A stretch of 26,289 bases of DNA, taken from the NCBI GenBank assembly GCA_963616935.1, contig CAVEMS010000012.1:1-26289 (forward strand). Reading direction: 5' to 3'. Origin of the DNA: UBA4951 sp963616935. Its GTDB lineage: Bacteria > Bacillota_I > Bacilli_A > RFN20 > CAG-826. Both the position numbers and the translations under genes were made by a program. Under the pieces are notes generated by a model. That model saw only the letters and a list, made by a program, of their open reading frames with translations. It did no database searches and was not told the origin of the DNA. Positions 23,445 to 26,289 of the stretch are shown here, in pieces; the first letter of the stretch is position 1, and every line of letters starts with the position of its first letter.

Positions 23445-25685
23445 ATGTCGACGGATGGTGGCGTTTATTTCCCTTTCGCCGAAGCGCATATAGCAGGCGA
23501 GAACAAGGATTCCCATTTGGGAGTCAAGTTAATACTAAGTTCCGAAGAGCCGAAACTACGTTACAACGATAGAAGGAACATCATCTGTTTCTCTGACGAA
23601 GCCCATAGAAGCCAAGTCGAGAAATCCAAGAAGATTCAATTCAGCAAAGATATTGATGAGAATATGAGAGCCATGATTTCAAAACCATATGCAAAGGTTT
23701 TGAGAGAGGCCTTCCCGAACGCAACTTTTGTCGGCTTCACCGGAACGCCTATTGCCGAGACATATCAAACGTTTGGCGATGAAATAGATAGATACACGAT
23801 GGATCAGGCTGTTGCCGATGGCATAACAGTATCCATAAAATATCAGCCAAGAATCGCAAAAGTTCTTTTGGACAAAGAAAAAATAAAGCTAATAGAGGCC
23901 TACTATGCAAAATGTGCCGAAGAAGGTGCATCCGAGGAGGATATCGAGGAAAGCAAGAAAGCCATGAGCTCGATGGAAGTCTTGCTAGGGGAACAGTCGA
24001 GACTTGAAAGGCTCGCTGTTGATATCCATGACCATTACACGGCTACGATAAATAACGACCCTAATCGTATTCAAAAGGCCATGGTTGTTTGCTCTAACAG
24101 AGAAATCGCCTATAGGCTTCTGAAGACTTTTGAGCGCAGATATCCTGAATGGTTTGTCGAGAAAAAACATCCTGACAGTGTAGAAGTATCAGAACAAGAA
24201 GAAAAAAGACTAACGCCTATGCCGTTCATGGCAATGGTGGCAAGCGTTGGCAAGAACGATCCTGCCGAAATGTATAACTATTTAGGCGGGGTTCAAAACG
24301 ATAAACGCTCATCCGATTTAGATGCAGCCTTCAAAGAAGATAAGTCCAATTTCAGCATTGTCATCGTTGTTGATATGTGGATTACCGGTTTTGATGTGCC
24401 TTCTTTAACGTTGCTTTACAACGATAAGCCGTTGCAGAAGCACATTTTGATTCAAACGATTTCCCGTGTTAACAGGAAATATCCAGGAAAAGACTATGGA
24501 ATGATTGTTGATTACATCGGCATCCGTGGAAACATGAGACAAGCCATGAAAATCTATGGCGGTGACTCATCTGTTGCCCCAACTCCTGACGATGTTGAAC
24601 AGACAACTAGCATATTTAGAGACGAACTTGAAATCCTTAAGAACCTTTTCAAGGATTATGACCTCAATCCTTTCTTGAATCCGAATTGCGACCCAATACA
24701 ACGATATACTCTATTGTCCAAAGCGGCCGAATACGTCTTTGAGAGCACTCTAGAACTTAACATCAATTCTGATAAGAACTCTTCGGTTAAAAAAGTATCG
24801 TTCAAGACATATTTCTTGAAGACCGTTAAGAGGATGAGAATGGCTTATGAAATCTGCCAACCTTCCGGACAATTGAGCGAGCAGGAATCTGCATTAGCCC
24901 AATGTTTTATGGCTATCGCTGGATTCGTAAGAAAAATGTCGGGAACCGAGCATATCGATACTGATATCATGAATAAGAATGTTGCTAAGATGGTTGAAGA
25001 AGCCCTCCAATACAGCGAAGTCGAAAGCGTTTTGGAAGATGGCGAGAAAGAAGACATCTTCAGCTCTGAGTTTGTCGAAAAACTTTCAGACATTAAGATG
25101 CCAGCCACAAGGCTTGAAATCTTGATTAAGCTTCTCAAAAAGAAAATCCAGGAATATGGAAAGATAAATCAGCTGGCCGCTAAGAAGTTCCAAGAACTCT
25201 TAGAGAAGACAATCGAAGAGTATCACGACAGACGTAAAGTCTTATCTGAAGAAGAAGCAGGAGAAACTCAAGAAAAAGCATCTAAAGAGATCATTGAAGA
25301 AGCCACTAAACAAGCTTTGAAACTCCTTGAAGAGATGAAGCAAAGCAAAGAAAGTTTCAGAAAGCTCGGATTAACATTCGAGGAGAAAGCTTTCTATGAT
25401 ATCTTGATTGCGCAAAGAGACGAGCATAACTTTGTTTATGGCGAAGACAAGGATGTTGATGGAATCATCGTAAATGAGAAAATCAAATCTTTGGCTAAGA
25501 AAGTAAAAGAAATAATCGATACAAAATCGTCTTTTGCTGACTGGTTAAACAATCAGAATGTTCGTGATCAATTGAAATTCGACATCAAGATATGCTTAAT
25601 CAAAAACGGTTATCCGCCTCAATATAGCGCGGAAACTTTCTCAAAGGTCATGGAACAAGTCGAGAACTTTGAAGAAAATAACTAA
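23445..25685 (+). pseudogene. hsdR: 5'-truncated type I restriction subunit HsdR
   Basis: Motor/endonuclease subunit of a type I restriction system, here without its front part. The 746-codon frame starts abruptly. Helicase motif II is at residues 51-54 (DEAH in CFSDEAHRSQ), motif III is TGTP (99-102), later motifs include ITGFDVPSLTLLYNDKPLQ and QTISRVNRKYPGK, and the C-terminal domain of HsdR is complete (DWLNNQNVRDQ...KNGYPPQYS). Missing are the N-terminal nuclease domain and the Walker A motif, roughly 250-300 residues. The first 28 codons do not look like HsdR, and ATG 23445 has no ribosome site. Codons are more AT-rich than in the neighbours, which suggests transfer. No hsdM or hsdS is visible; they may lie beyond the right edge or be lost. 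A still-expressed fragment cannot be excluded. Confidence 0.85.
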
Positions 25686-25694
25686 ACTTGATCT

Positions 25695-26078
25695 ATGACT
25701 ATTACTAAATTAAAAGCATTGTTTGTTTTGCTTATCTCAAGCTTAACACTTACTGGAATATCGTTTATCGATGACAAGGTATGGGACATGGTTTTCCTGA
25801 TTCTTGGTCTCGTTGCCTATGCGATTGTAGGAGTTTTGTTTTCAATAGGTTTTCTGCATGGTTCAGAACAAGGGAAAGAAGCTTATGTCTTTGTGTTTGT
25901 TCTATTGATACTCGGTGGATTTGCTATCTACAAAGGTTTAGAGGCCTTTAAGACTTGGGTCTTGAATTGGCCGTTGATAGCCAAAATATTAGTGCCTATA
26001 GCAATTGGACTATTAGCCGTTGCTGTATTAATCGTAATAATTGTTTTGAGCAAGAAAAATAAAAAGAATTTATCCTAA
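25695..26078 (+). CDS. small membrane protein, function unknown
   Basis: The 127-residue protein has four likely membrane segments at about 7-25, 32-53, 63-82 and 94-119, and a Lys/Asn-rich cytoplasmic end (SKKNKKNLS). I recognise no family. It begins nine bases after the hsdR stop and shares its AT-rich codon use, so it probably came with the same segment. No clear Shine-Dalgarno precedes the ATG. Association with restriction systems is unproven; small membrane proteins are often passengers of such loci. Confidence 0.65.
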   Translation: MTITKLKALFVLLISSLTLTGISFIDDKVWDMVFLILGLVAYAIVGVLFSIGFLHGSEQGKEAYVFVFVLLILGGFAIYKGLEAFKTWVLNWPLIAKILVPIAIGLLAVAVLIVIIVLSKKNKKNLS

Positions 26079-26081
26079 AAG

Positions 26082-26255
26082 TAACGACTTTCTGTCACTT
26101 CTTGCAAAACAGGATAAGGACTTGGCGCATTTTGCGTCAGGTCCATTCTCAAACGAGTTTGAGCGGTGGAAAACCCACACGACATGTTGAAGGAAATGAA
26201 CAAAAAAAGCCCGCAATTATGCGGGTTTTCTTGCGTTCTTCCTAGTTTTAGGAAG
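26082..26255. repeat. cluster of inverted repeats at the right edge
   Basis: At least five hairpins stand in a row. (1) AAGTAAC / GTCACTT (about 26081-26102), one mismatch. (2) 26118-26129 with 26133-26144, twelve pairs, loop TTT, two G-U wobbles that hold only in plus-strand RNA. (3) CTCAAAC / GTTTGAG (26148-26154 with 26157-26163). (4) CCCGCA / TGCGGG (26210-26215 with 26220-26225). (5) CTTCCTA / TAGGAAG (26238-26244 with 26249-26255). This could be a palindromic intergenic repeat or a structured RNA. Confidence 0.6.
26210..26229 (+). terminator. terminator after the membrane protein gene
   Basis: CCCGCA-ATTA-TGCGGG followed by TTTTCTT; a run of seven A before the stem would serve the opposite strand, so it may be bidirectional. 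Confidence 0.8.
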
Positions 26256-26289
26256 TTCAATTATTAATCCGAATCCATAACGATGAACG

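Noticed and set aside
26118..26200. Signal recognition particle RNA suggested by GTCAGGTCC
   Set aside because: The conserved GGAAGGAAGCAG-type core of SRP RNA is absent, so the match is only a short chance string.
26075..26260. Minus-strand 61-codon open frame over the hairpin cluster
   Set aside because: It runs across several inverted repeats and a terminator and has no ribosome site; treated as spurious translation of structured DNA.

Overview
The window looks like a chromosomal segment of an anaerobic, fermentative, low-to-moderate GC Bacillota/Mollicutes-like bacterium, probably uncultured. The evidence is a T-box riboswitch in front of ileS, an RNase HIII, Shine-Dalgarno sites of the AGGAGG type, a lipobox lipoprotein, an oxygen-sensitive pyruvate formate-lyase, and a Na+-pump type oxaloacetate decarboxylase. 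TGA is used as a stop (oadA, oadG, plsC, rluD), so the code is standard and not that of Mycoplasma. The exact lineage cannot be fixed without a search.

Left part (1-9.9 kb, mostly minus strand): a large repetitive surface lipoprotein (283-2793); divergent rnhC (RNase HIII); then an operon read leftward, ileS-lspA-rluD, with a sigma-A-like promoter and a complete isoleucine T-box leader (about 8092-8347). Upstream lies a MATE-family exporter with its own promoter and a structured leader of about 130 nt.

Middle (9.9-20.2 kb): pflB-pflA (minus) and a small unknown protein, then a plus-strand block bioY / oadA-oadG-BCCP-oadB-birA-pckA closed by a strong terminator. All proteins needed to import biotin, attach it to a free carrier protein, and run PEP carboxykinase followed by Na+-translocating oxaloacetate decarboxylase are together, next to pyruvate formate-lyase. 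I infer a route PEP -> oxaloacetate (ATP) -> pyruvate (Na+ gradient) -> formate + acetyl-CoA. This would save energy lost at pyruvate kinase. A 17-bp palindrome overlaps the putative oadA -10 box.

Right part (20.2-26.3 kb): plsC and a diacylglycerol/lipid kinase overlapping by ATGA, a bidirectional terminator, a convergent single-chain L-serine dehydratase (another pyruvate source), then a compositionally different segment. That segment holds a 5'-truncated hsdR (helicase motif I and nuclease missing), a small membrane protein, and a dense cluster of hairpins at the right edge.

No tRNA, rRNA, CRISPR array, transposase or intact mobile element was recognised. Non-coding stretches all stay below 300 bp and are described individually.
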